This document shows, in pieces, positions 1-11,439 of a DNA stretch of 45,560 bases. The stretch covers positions 2,305,505-2,351,064 of the forward strand of contig FN649736.1 in assembly GCA_000310025.1 (NCBI GenBank), read 5' to 3'. A program made the position numbers and the translations under genes. How positions within the stretch are numbered: the first letter of the stretch is position 1; every line of letters starts with the position of its first letter. Below the pieces are notes generated by a model. That model had not been told where the DNA came from and did not search any database. It was given only the letters and a program-made list of their open reading frames with translations. Source of the stretch: Ectocarpus siliculosus (Eukaryota > Sar > Phaeophyceae > Ectocarpales > Ectocarpaceae).

Positions 1-1
1 T

Positions 2-625
2 GGCGGGGACGCGGCGGCCGGCGGCAACGACCACGACCACCGCCACGGCGGAGCGGCGACTCGGCGGTGGCAGCGTCACGACGAGCTGGCCCCGCTCGGC
101 ACCCCCGGCAGCAGCAGCATCGGGAGCATCAGCGCCGGCGGCGCGAGCGGCAGCTTCGGCTTCGCGCCGTCGCCCCACTACGGCGGCGCAGGCGGCGGCG
201 GCGGCGGCGGCGGCGGCGGCAGCTCCTCCCCGTCGTCGCTGGGGTCTGCCTCCTGGTTGCCCCAAGTCCAGCACGCGCCGCACCTGCAGCAGCAGCAGCA
301 CCTGCAGCGCCTGCAGCAGCAGCACAGGCAGAGGAGCCAGCAGCAGCAGCAGCAGCAGCAGGACGATGACGATGATGGTGATGATGATGATGAGGAAGAC
401 GAGGACGAGGCCTTGCAGCAGCAGCAACAGCAGCAACAGCAGCACTGGCCGCACGCGTCCGTACAGAAGCCGCAGAACCCCCTCCAGAGGTCGCCGCCCA
501 TGCGCTCGCCGAGATGGCTGATGCAGCACGTGGCCAACGGCCGTGGCGGCAACGGCAACGGCGGCGGAGGCGCTGCCCCTGACTACACGGTGGGCGGCGA
601 AGGGCATGTCGGGGGCCACGGCTGA
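2..625 (+). CDS. 3' end of an unidentified Gln/Gly-rich protein gene with SPRW-type C-terminal motif
   Basis: The frame is open from base 2 to a TGA at 623-625, so about 207 C-terminal residues are visible and the 5' part lies outside the window. In order the protein shows a Gly/Ser-rich stretch, a run of Gly, a Gln-rich region (several runs of 5-9 Gln), an acidic run of Asp/Glu, a second Gln run, then a conserved-looking block PPMRSPRWLMQHVANGR and a Gly-rich tail. Such a mix suggests a disordered protein; no enzymatic domain is visible. The C-terminal block closely resembles the one in the minus-strand gene that ends at 5018, which faces it tail to tail. The chosen frame is the only one giving balanced composition with a recognisable motif; opposite-strand frames here are shadows of the GC-rich triplet repeats. 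Function is not known to me. Confidence 0.7.
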   Translation, partial: GGDAAAGGNDHDHRHGGAATRRWQRHDELAPLGTPGSSSIGSISAGGASGSFGFAPSPHYGGAGGGGGGGGGGSSSPSSLGSASWLPQVQHAPHLQQQQHLQRLQQQHRQRSQQQQQQQQDDDDDGDDDDEEDEDEALQQQQQQQQQHWPHASVQKPQNPLQRSPPMRSPRWLMQHVANGRGGNGNGGGGAAPDYTVGGEGHVGGHG

Positions 626-3600
626 TACGACGGCGGCACCAATGGTGGGCGCTAGGAACCGGGCGCCAGGCCAGGTGGACGCCCAGGCCTTCCCCGCCCC
701 ACACAGGTCGTGTCCCTACATCGATGCCAAGGTTCTGTCCCCATACGCGCGAGGGCAAGAGGGGCAAGGGCGGGGGAGTGACCACCCCGGAGATGCCGGG
801 GCGCCGCAGTATGCCGGTGCCGATTTGCAGTCCCCGTGCCTGAGGGCAGGGTAGCAGAAACGTGCGTGCACTGCCATCGGCCATGTTCATGAGTGGAGAC
901 TGGGCTGGGCTGCTGCTCTGCTCTTCTTGTCGTCGGTAGGAGGCAACAAAGCGGCGTGTTCTCTGAAAGGGGGGTAGTATGTGCTGGATTGGAGCAATAC
1001 GATATGTTTTGCAGCTGGATTGATCCACGGGGAGGAGACACACGCACATACGGACAAGACAGAGGGGTAGTTTTGGGCCATTTAGATTTTTGCGTAATGT
1101 ATTTTGATTGGGGGATCACGAAGGTTTCCAGGGGATGCTGCGCGTGGTAATTTCTATCCTGTGGCATTCGGTGTACCCACTTAGAGGGTGCCATCGAGAA
1201 GCCGAGGAGGTAATGTTATTTTTTCTCCTTGCTGTGGATTTTTTTAGTGATGTTTAATGTCTTCGTATTTTTCCGTGTTGGATTGAGTTGGCCCTCTTTT
1301 TTTTGTGTGTGTTAATACTGAAAACTGTCCATCGGCCTCGTTGATGAAGTTGAACAACTATTTGTTTTTTTCGTTTGTTTGGTGGTTTTACGTGTTGCAA
1401 GGCTTGCGAGAGGTGGGTGGGGGGCATATACCACGATCGGTGGGTGGGTGCCTGATTTGTTTGTTTGACGTTGTTGGTGAAAGAGATGACTATTCCAGCT
1501 GACACATAAAATGCCACGGGGTAGTAGAAGGGAGGTTCATGGGTGAGGATACTGCGTACGTGTACAGCTGTTACGTACGTACGGGTTCCTTCCGTATTTT
1601 CCTTGGCGACCTCATCGGTTCATGGAGTGCTATCAACGCAGGGTTTTCGTGTTATGCTTTTTTTTTTGTAGTACCGTGTGTGTGCAAGAGATGGATGCGT
1701 ATTACCACCCACCTGGGTGCGTGGCTCTACCGAGTGCACAGTAAGAATATTCCCATTGGAACCTTGCTTTCCCGGCAAATAAAACGGTGAACGAGTATTT
1801 GCTCTCTTTGTCAGCGTTAAGTGTGCACCGTACCATCAATGTGCACTGGCGTGGTGCTAGGGACGATCCCACCAGATAATAGTCAAACGGGCGCACCTCT
1901 TCCCCCCCGTCCCTCTCAGGTAGACTAAACTTTGTTTTTGCATCCACCTCTCATTTTTTTAGTGCCGCCTTTATTCAATGTCGTTGTGGTTTCGCTGCTA
2001 CGGAATGCGTGCATTGAGGGTGCTCTTTTCTGCGCTTTGCCGCGGGGGGGGGGGGGGGGGGATAGGATGGCCATGGCGGCGTGATAAATGAGAGGAGGTG
2101 TGTGCGTGGAGCAGATCGTTGCCATGGGCGAAATAATGTCTTGTCTGTGTCACGTGGTCTGTGTGCAAGACCTATTAACGTGTAGTAGCGTGCGGTATGT
2201 AGAGTATGTGTGTATAGATGAGGAGAGGGGAAAGAAGAGACCAAGTGGTAAGCTCGTCTCATCCCCCCTCTATTGCTGTCTGTCTTGTCTCTGTATTTCT
2301 CTCTATTGTCTCTGGCTCTGGTACGTGTAAACACGTGTGTATGAGGTCACTATCAACCACCCTTTCTTCAGAGATTTCGAAGGAAAGAGCAAGATGACGA
2401 CCTCGGACTGATGATGATCGCTTTTGTCACACACCAGAGGATGGGGGGGTGGGGGGGGGTCACACACTGGTAGATATTGGTCGCGTCGGAGCCGCAGATG
2501 TATGTTTCACCTAAACGTGTTGTCTGTGTCAGCCTTTGTTTTAGTTTTGATGATCGGGCTCGTTGGGTTCTTGTGAGCAAGGCCGTCGGGAGTTAGTTTC
2601 AAGTGAAACTCGACCATCAATATCTACGGGACAAAACAAATTGATGGGTGTTTTTTTGTTGGGTTGGATGGATGGGTGTTTGTTGGGTTAGGTGGAAGCG
2701 CTTCTTTGGGTGGTATAACTATTTAACTGTATTGTGCTGATTTTCAACCAGCCGTGGTCGCGCTGCGCCCCGCTTGCTTGGTGGTGAGACCTTGAAAACG
2801 AACGAACCATCGCGATGATGCTATTCCACCGTCCGGCGTCTACCGCGCTACAGGCGCGGTACGTGACCGGCTGGCTGCACGGGAACTATGTAGACTACTA
2901 GTAGACGTCGATGACGAACTAAGTGGCGAAATTTGAGGGCGCGTATCAGAGACAGAACAACAACAACAGCGAAAACAGCAACAACGAAAACAAGAAGAAG
3001 AAGAAGAAGAAGAAGAACAACAACAACAAGGAAAACAAGCAACACGACGATAGATGCCAGCGATCGTCTCATTGCTCGTCCCTCCAAAGGGAGGGGTAGA
3101 CAAACAAAACGCCCCCGTCAACCGAGCAGTCTTTGGGCCAGAGAAGAAGCGATGGGTAAGGCAGTCCAACACTTTCACAACACCAAACAATAAATATACT
3201 CCTTACTGCTACCCATTCTTCAATGCCTTACAGTGTACCCTTTTCGGCGGCATTTTTCTCGCTCTCGTGCCAACCTTTATCCACCACTCTCTTACTCTCA
3301 TCTTCCTTTCCGACTTTGTGGGGGGGGTATACTCATGTAAACACATGCCGTAGTCGTAGACCTCGCGCTTGTGTGTTTGTCGGGTCAACCTTATTTGCGC
3401 ATGATGACCGACCGTCGTGTGTATGTGCCCTAGAACTGTATCATCATCATCTTCGCTAGACCACACAGTTAGATGGCGCCCATCCATCCCTACATCGCAT
3501 CCCTATGCTGCAACCAACCCGGGATGGGCCACGCCGGATTTATTTGTCCCCAACCCGAGCTCACAAAACGCACCAAGAGTGGGGGATATGCCTTTACTGT

Positions 3601-5017
3601 ATCGATACCGCCTCTAAACGACGCACCACACCACCTGCGATATAGATATTCCTCCGCTCGGTGCCGAAAGCAAGCGATGTTCTTATTGATTGCCAAGGAA
3701 GTACCTCCGGACCGATGCACCCCCCCCCCCCGTGAAGCCGTCGAACACGAGCATGAATGATAATAAGAGGACGAGCTGAGAGATAGTGCTTTCACCGAAT
3801 TGTCCAAGAAGCTGTTTCGGTTCGAAGGCCCTTCGTCGAGACCGCCCTCGCTGCGGGGGCAGGGGGGTTGGTTGCTGCACTACTCACAGCTACCTTTCTT
3901 TGTGTGTCCGCATGAGAAACACGATGATGATGTTAGGCATACACAGAGTAGGTTTGTCTACTACGTACGATGCACTCGATTTCATCTCATCAAGCAAGGC
4001 GGCGGCACGGTGTCCTTGTAACGATTGTCTCGGATAAACCTCGGCCATTGGTCGACCCGTTTCCACCTTGAGTTGAACTCAAAGGTCGGAGGAAATGGCA
4101 GGAACACAGCACTTCACATTTGGGTGATTTGATCGGTTGTCTTGTGGCCACACTAATAGCGGGAGGGCCGGTCTGACCTCTCTATCCAGCCCCTCTTCGT
4201 TAAAGTTCCACAGTAGTAATGAAATATGACTCCGCGGCCGTTACAGGGCAAAAAAAAAACAATTGAATAAAACGCACAGAGAACACGGGCGCGCCGTCGA
4301 AACAGGAGTAGTACCGGTGGGACATGGCGTGCGCCGACCCTGCGACCTCGCACACCCACAAAATTCTCCTGTAATCAGAAACGGAACAACAATCGCCGCT
4401 CGCGTGCATTGAATCTACGAGCGGTAACGAGAGGCACTATGTAAGTACTTAGCCGGCACACCCCAAACAAACATCTCGGGACACCGCGTACTACTTTTGA
4501 CGTCCGTCCAAACACGCCGAAGCGAGCACTCCTCCTCACTCGCAGCAGTAGACGTAGCTTCGAGCCACACACACACGCACACCAAAACCATGCATCGACG
4601 GGGTACCGCACGGTTCGTTCGTTCGCTCACAAACAAACACGAAAAAGGTTCACATTGGGTTACCACAAACATAAACATATCACACACTTGGACAAGAGCT
4701 CTCCCTCACAAGGCGAACGAAACAGACCCCACCCGAAACAGCAATCGCCGAACAGCCGAGACGCGGTAGAAAAAAAAAATTCCTCCTTGATTGAGGTAGG
4801 TGCCCTCCATCCGTGGCGTTACTGTCACGGCAAAATACAAAAATCTCCGCCCAGAACACAACCATCACCACCGCTCAGCAACGCCATCGCCATTCACGGC
4901 GAACGAACATACAAACAAGCCACGGGCAGGCCGGTCAGTCCGCGCAGACGACACCAAACGAAACCACGGGCGCACGCGCACGCGCGCGAGCGCGCGAGCG
5001 CACGTTCTTCACCCCCA
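626..5017. other. Convergent intergenic region, no gene recognised
   Basis: This 4.4 kb lies between two genes that end towards each other and should hold both 3' UTRs. It is AT-richer than the flanking coding sequence, with homopolymers (a G run near 2043-2061), AAG/AAC triplet repeats near 2950-3040 and an alternating CG/CA stretch near 4973-5003. Short open frames occur on both strands, but none has a recognisable domain or flanking splice signals. I see no supported gene. Confidence 0.5.
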
Positions 5018-8000
5018 TCAAGCTGGGTTGAGCGGGGGCGTGTACCACTGTCCTATCGGCGGCGGCGGTGGCGGTGGCGGTGGCGAGTTCTCCGCTTCGT
5101 CTCTCCCGCCGCCGCCGCCGCCACCAACGCCGTGCCCCCTTGCGTTCGCGGCTACGCCACGGCGGCCAAAAGAAGATGAAGAAGCAGACGGAGGGAGGAA
5201 ACCGTCCCACGGTCCCGACCCAAGCGCGGCCTCCGCGTGCGCATTTCCGACGTGGTCGCGGATCCACCTGGGCGACCACATCGGCGGGCTGCTGGCGCTG
5301 CTGCCGCCGCAGCCGCTCCTTTGCCCCCCGAAGGGGTGCCGCGGTTTCTTGGAAGGGGTCGGCGCGGATGCCACCGGTAGGGCGGCACGCACATCCTCCT
5401 CCTCCTCCTCGACCGGCCGTCGCGAGAAGACCGCAGCCCCGGCCGCCGCGTCGCCGCTGTAGTCGTCGTCGAGGATAGCCTCCGCCGCCTCGGCCGCCGC
5501 CGCTGCCGTCGTCCGCGTAACGTCGCCGCCCGATGTCGGCACCGGCGGGGCCTGCTGCCGCGGGGTTTCCCATGGGGGAGCACGAGCCCGCGGAACGCTT
5601 GTTGTTGCGGCGCCGAGCGGCGGCGGCGGCGACCGCCGCCGCCGCCGAATCGCGAGCGGGCTCTCCCCCCCGTTGGCACGGCCGGAGAGCGGCATCGCGG
5701 CCACTGCTGCCGACGTCGGCGGCGGTTGCGGAGAAGAAGGCCTGGCCGGAGCTCCTGCTGCGCCAGGCGGCTTCGCTGCGACGACGCCGTCGTGTCCATC
5801 GCCGCGGAAACCCCAAGAGCGGCGGTCGGTCGACGAAGGCGACCGAGATCGTCAAGTGCTTCGCCCCAGCAGTCCTTCGCAGCAGGACACGGCGGTACCG
5901 CACCCTGCCGCGGAGGAGGAGGAGGAAGCAGCGCTGGAACAACTGTACTCTGTCCGGAGCGTAGCGGTGCTGCCGCTCCTCCCTCCGGAAGCGCAAGAGC
6001 GGCAGCGGTGGTGCCGGTAGAGGCGGCGCCAGAAGAAGCAGCGACTGCTTTTTCTCCTTCCTGCTGCTCCTCCGTCGTCGTAGTCGTCGGCGCCCGTGGT
6101 GGTGCCGTTGCCGCGTCGTCGCCGGCGCTTGCCAGAACCAAGAACGCCTCCGCCTGCGCTACCATCAGGCGCGCCTTCTGGCAAAACACATCCGTGCCGC
6201 CGCCGCCGCCGCCGCCGACACCGCCGACACGCCCGCCGTCGTTGCCGTGGAAGCCGCCGCCGCCCGCGGCGGCAGCGTTCCGAAGGCGGCCCTCGGCCGT
6301 GATCAAGCGCTCCAGGAGGACGGACGACAAAGACGTCAGGTCGCCGATAATCGCCCTCATGCGCTCCTCCCTCGCCGATGGCTCCGTTCCTCGCCGCGCG
6401 TCCCCCCCCCGCACCGCCGCCGCCCGCGGCCGTTCTCCCTGCTGGACGACGGCCGCTCTCCTGACACCGTCGTTGCGGGAAAACGCCTTCTTGGTTGGGT
6501 TGGAAACTGCTGCACCGGTCTCCACGGCCGCGGTGACGGCGACTGGGGGTGGTGGTGGAGGTGGCGAACTCGCCGGGAAAACCTGAGCTTCCAGGAGATG
6601 GATTCGTTCCGCCAGATCGAGCCCATCCCTACCGCCCTGCTTGTGGAAGGGCAACGATGAGGAGGGGGGAGGCCCCGCGCGGTGGTACTCCCAAGGATTG
6701 GCGTGGTTGAGAGGGTCGCGTTCCTTGCCCACGTCGAGCCCGGTGTCGGCGGAAACGTGGTCGTTGTCGTGGGCGGCGGCCTCGTGGCGGCGGCCAGGGC
6801 TCCGGCACGTTCGCTCGCCCGAGGTCGCTGCTGCTTCTGCTCCTCCCGCAAGACCCGCCGAAACGTCTTCAGGCTGGTCGTCGTCCTCGCCTGCCCGACC
6901 CCCCTCCGGCTGCCCCTCCCCTGCCGTGCTCCTCTGCTCTGGGCCCGCTCTGCCGAAGGTCTCCAGGCGCCCGACTCTCTCGCTGAAGGCCCGAAGGCCC
7001 GCCTTGATGCCGGCCAGGCCCGTTTCGGCTCCGCCGACCCGTCGGCGACAACCACCGCCCTTGCCTCCGCCCCGGCCCAAGCCAAGGGTCGATTCCACCT
7101 GGCCGCCGCCGTCGTCCGACCCGCTGCCGCCGCCTCCCCCTCCGTCACCCGGGTTGTTGCCGTCGCTGCTGCTGGGTGTGGCACGGCCTTGGTTAGCAGC
7201 GGCGGCGGCAGCGCGAGTGCTCTCGTCGTCGCCGCCTTCACCGCCGTCATCGCCGCCGCCGCTCCCGCCTCCCGCATATACAGTGATGGTCACGTCGTCC
7301 ATTCCAACACCCTCAGCGAGCTCGCCTCCTTCTTCGATGCCCGCCGCTGTTAGATCAGCGTCGGGGGTGGCCGGGACGGAGGGTACTACGGCAGCCTCTC
7401 TTAGCTTTCGGCCGCCGCCACCGCCGCCGCTGCCGCCGCTGCCACCGCCGTAGATGGTCAAGACGCTGCTGGCGCTGCGGCAGTGTCGGAGTTGTTGCCG
7501 AGACGGGTGGCGCTTCTCGTCAGCGGACACCGCGCTACCGGCACGACTCTTGCGCGATTCTTGCCCCTGCTCCTGCTGCTGTTGTTTCGCGCTGCGCCCT
7601 CGGATCACGTCAGTTGCTACAACCACGCTCGAAGGCGGACCCGACGTCGCTTTCTCCGGAGAAGACCCGTTGCTGCCGCCGCTGCTGCCGCTGCCGCTGC
7701 CACTGCCGCTGCCGCTGCCGCCGAGCCCAAACACAAGCGTGTTGTGCTTCGAGACAAGAGCGACCTTGCGCCTCAAGGCCTCCTCCGGGGTGAGCCGGTA
7801 CTGCGACGGGTCCTTCAGGCTGTCGTCCCACTCCGGTCTCTTGCGAGTCGTCGGGCGTCGGGCGGGTACGGCGGCGGACGCGGAACCCCCCGCCCTCCTA
7901 CCGGCCGACCGGCTTCGGCCGCCGCCGCCACCGCCGCGCCTGAAGCTCTCGACCTGGCGACCCGTGCTCCAGCCTCGAGCCCGCACCTTCTTTCGTGCCG

Positions 8001-8337
8001 TCGATTCCACGCCCCTCCCCCCCCGCCCCCGAGCGGATGACGGCGCCGAGCGGCCAGGCCTGGCGGTGCCCCTCCTACCAACAACTCCCGCGGCAGGCTC
8101 AAACTTTGCCCCTGTTGCCGGATGCTCCGCGCGGCGCGTGGCGGAGAGGCCACTGCCGTAAGAATCGCCGTTGCGGCCGGTGGCCGTTATGGGCGGGAGT
8201 TTCTTCCAGCTTCCCGGGAGCGGCGGCCCCAGGCTTGTGGACGCGCCGTCGTGGTGGCCGTCGGCGGAGGCGGCGTTGGTCTTGTTGGCGCCGCGGCCTT
8301 GAATCTCGCGCGGTCTCAGGCCGGTCTTGGTGAACAT
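5018..8337 (-). CDS. SPICE1/CCDC52-like putative centriole-spindle protein (frame break near 5.8 kb)
   Basis: The reading frame starts best at the ATG at 8337-8335 (residues MFTKTGLRPRE); the ATG further up at 8526 would force translation through a lysine homopolymer. The first frame is open for about 830 residues, after which coding character moves to another frame (from about 5850) that runs to the stop at 5018, giving about 1100 residues. Residues 169-200 read EWDDSLKD, then YRLTPEEALRRK, then SKHNTLV. This spacing resembles the N-terminal block of animal SPICE1 (EWD, D, R-x-TPE, RR, SK, LV), a protein needed for centriole duplication and spindle integrity. Short possible helices lie at about 440-460, 571-586 (LAERIHLLEAQVF) and 655-685 (EERMRAIIGDLTSL). 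The rest is Gly, Ser and Pro-rich. The C-terminus carries PPMWSPRWIRDHVGN. Homology is by eye and rests mainly on one block. Confidence 0.6.
5775..5860 (-). other. Frame transition inside the SPICE1-like gene
   Basis: Above this interval the coding frame ends in ...WGEALDDLGRL; below it the protein-like frame is another one (GFRGDGHDGVVAAKPPGA...). That second frame has a stop at 5854-5852, so the switch must lie below it or across a splice. The shift equals one missing base or an intron of length 3n+2. A possible acceptor (TCGTCGCAG) ends at 5776 on the minus strand, but no convincing donor is near. A one-base assembly error is equally possible. Confidence 0.5.
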
Positions 8338-8636
8338 GGTCCCGTGACACACGACCTGACACCGGCAAAAAAATGTCAGGCGTTCCATACGGGGCGTTGC
8401 ATGATGCAACGAGCGGCGGATGCAGCGTTTTTTTTTTTTTTTTTTTACCTTTGACAAGCAAAGCGCGCCACCAGATAAATCGGTGGATGCACTGCGGTGT
8501 GTGTGGAGCTGCGCGTGTTGTGTCATGTGCTAGCCATGTACCCCGACCTTGGATTAAATAATCGCTTTTGAACCGCCGTCGGAGCAGGTACGAAAGTACA
8601 CATCGAGTGTGAGACAACCAACCTACATACTGAATG

Positions 8637-8740
8637 GTCGGAGAGATAGCACCGGGTGCGATCGTCCTCTTAAATGTTTTTTCCTTCGTTTTTTTATCGC
8701 ACCCCGGTTCCATATCTCCGACCGGTGCCATCTCTCCGAC
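8637..8740. repeat. Small foldback element
   Basis: The left arm at 8637-8662 (GTCGGAGAGATAGCACCGGG followed by TGCGAT) is matched as an inverted copy at 8696-8722. A second, shorter inverted copy follows directly at 8723-8740. The two right-hand copies suggest that the arm was duplicated. The loop is T-rich. No clear target-site duplication is visible, so it may be a decayed MITE-like foldback or a transcript hairpin. Confidence 0.6.
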
Positions 8741-9510
8741 TATTACAACGGAAGTACCAGATAAACAAAAAAACACCAACAGTCTATACTCCATGCGTTC
8801 CTGTGGTCGAAACAAAAGCGTTTGAATTTGGCTGCTGATTGTACACGGCTCAAGGATTTTCACACTCCCTCGGCTGTGCCACTGCTCTGGCTGTTGTGCT
8901 CCATGACGGCGACACAGAGCGGGCAGCAACCGATACGAGTGGGACAAAGTCAGCGTAGGAGCAGCACCCTGTTGATACCATGTTTCAATGATTCGAAGTC
9001 TAGACTAAAGAGGACTGCTTTCAAGTCTACAGCCGTAGGCTAATCTACAGTACACCGATGCACGATGGATGATGAAAGAAGGAGTTTCGCAAAAAGCGTC
9101 AACGCGCCACAACAATGGCAGTGCAGACTTTGACAATCATGAACAACCGCAGCAGCGAGCTCCTCATGCTGCCTGCCATGGATTTTGGCGGTGGGTTGAT
9201 GTTTTCAAACTTCAAACCTAAACGCTGTTGCGGAAAGGGCCATCAGATGGACCACGGAAGAAAATCAATGCAACCGTCGCAGAACGCACATCACTCTTGC
9301 GGGCAGCGCACAAACGCGATGGCCACTGCAGAAATCATGAGTATGTGGCTCCAAACGTATCTCACCTTTTCAAGATGTTTTCAAATCAAGATGCCCTCGA
9401 ACCAACCAAGCGGTAGGAGACTAGAGCGCCAAAACGTGGCGTCTGGTGGCAACAGCTTGGATTACGAAGAAACCAGTTTGCCCTGGCGATGGTCGCCTCC
9501 CGCAAAATTC

Positions 9511-9616
9511 AAGAGCGCCCTCTCGCAAGGATGACCCTCTCTGACGCTGGCAAGCTCCAATCCAAGAGCGCCCTCTCGAAAGGATGACCCTCTCTGACGC
9601 TGGCAAGCTCCAATCC
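9511..9616. repeat. Two tandem copies of a 53-bp unit
   Basis: Units 9511-9563 and 9564-9616 both begin AAGAGCGCCCTCTCG and end GGCAAGCTCCAATCC. They differ at one position (GCAAGG versus GAAAGG). This is a recent local tandem duplication with no coding role visible. Confidence 0.9.
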
Positions 9617-11439
9617 GCTTTCTCGAGTAAGCTCGTTGCACTCACGCGTTAGCACTGACTCTAAATCGTTAGGTGTGCGCGGGACATTTCAAAAATATCC
9701 TAGCCGACGGCGCCTCGCGAACCCCCGAAACCCTTTCGCTGAAACAGAAAACGGTCTTGTTGAGCCTGTTACCCGCAGGGGAGATGTCCCTATATGCTGT
9801 CTGGGAAATCGTAGACATACAGGTACTTTCTGACGCTATGAATTCATTGCTAATCTGTCTCAGACTCTCTTCTATGATAGAGATGGATTCGTTGTGTCAT
9901 ATTAAGAAAAAAAAAGAAAAAAAAGATAGCCCACACGGCCACACCCCTGTTGCACACACAGCACCTGTTGTGTATCAGGAACCATGCAAACCCACTGACA
10001 GCCCAAGGATGTGCTACCCTGCTTTCATGTTTCAACCACCGCCGCCACAAATTTTATGTGTCTTGCGAGAGGGAGAGTAACAAAATCGAAGCGAAATTCG
10101 ACGCTATCACCCTATGTTTATTGGCAAGTAATTAGTGATGATGCGGCGATGAAGTGTGCAGCGGGGAAACAGTAGTGCCGGCAACAGCACCCAGGCCCTT
10201 CAGCGTTTCAGCCATGGGCACCAGCGGTGAAAGCTTTTCTTATGCTTCAAATAAAAACGTCAAAAATTATCACGAACACGATACGTGCAGCACCCGCGCG
10301 ACGTTGGAGTGCATGCGACATCAGGTGTTTGGGCCTCTCGTAGACAAAATGAGTGGAGTCGCTGCTCACTACCTTCTCCACGAAAGGGTTGTTGTGTATC
10401 GGAGTACGTTAAGGCAAGCGGCCCGATTCAAGACAACAGATAGGTTTTCAAATAATGCTTTTACTTTCAACGACCCCTTGCACGGCTTTCGTACTGTTGA
10501 TTGTTAAACGGTGTCACACGGAATAGGATATCATGCTGCAAACGACATGTTCCAGCTGAAGAGGGCAGGCCATCGAATTGTAGGGTAACCTCGGTCCAGA
10601 CAAAGCCAGTTGCTGCAAGTGCGGGCATTTTCCACGGTGATCAAGTGTAAACCCGAGCGTCTTCAAACGACATGTGTTACCAAGACATGATGAAATGCGA
10701 ACGTCACGTTGACCAATGCCAGAAATCAACAGCATCGTCATGTGGCTAGCCACACGAAAAAGGAAACACACGCTTCATACAGATCTTCGGCACAAAACGT
10801 GTGAAACAAAAATAACTAGCATCGCCAACAGATCTGTGCGCATCATACATGAGCAAGACCATACGACACGGGCAGAGGGGCAAACTCCGCACGTCCCATT
10901 AATCCGCCCCATCAACAAGGGTTTGCAACAAGCCGTCTGGGTATATGTTAGCACGTGAGGTATTTTTTCATTTCGAAACTGTCTTTTCAACGACAACTTC
11001 AGTTCTCATCACCAAGAAGGCATCCCCGTCTTTAAAAGCACGGGTCATATCAAGCATCAACATGACGACCAGAGCTGAGGCCCTTGCGACAAGCCCTCTA
11101 AACCGGGAACACGCAAAAGCATCATCTCTCAACCATGAAAGGAGACCATCTGTACCCGCGGTGAAAAATCAACCAAGGGCGTCGCCTATTTTCCTTCCCA
11201 GGAACACGAGTCAAACGCCATCTAGAGTCGGCTCTAATTACCGCAAGGCTCTCGACAAGCTGCTGCCCTTGCGAGAGCACCATTGCCTGCAAACGATCTT
11301 CGGGTACTTCACCAGATATGACTACGTCGCGCTCATCCCCAGCAACACCACAATGTCTCCTGCTGCTGTGCAAACGACCGGACGAGCCGGTCTGCTCGAC
11401 GGCAGGCAACTCTGTGGTCGAACGGGTAAGGTAAGATAG

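Larger units (their letters stand above)
8338..11439. other. Intergenic region, no gene recognised
   Basis: This region holds the upstream region of the SPICE1-like gene and the 3' flank of the left EF-1alpha gene. Apart from the poly-T tract at about 8431-8447, the foldback at 8637-8740 and the 53-bp duplication at 9511-9616, it has only short open frames. The longest are on the plus strand at 10154-10507 and 10945-11439. Neither has a motif I recognise, and the second runs into the EF-1alpha 3' end antisense to it. Confidence 0.4.

Noticed and set aside
5726-7453. Long plus-strand open frames opposite the SPICE1-like gene
   Set aside because: They are Arg/Pro/Ala-rich shadows of GC-rich codons with no domain. 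The minus frame holds the conserved block.
10945-11439. 164-codon plus-strand open frame next to the left EF-1alpha gene
   Set aside because: No domain, unremarkable composition, and it probably overlaps the EF-1alpha 3' UTR on the opposite strand.
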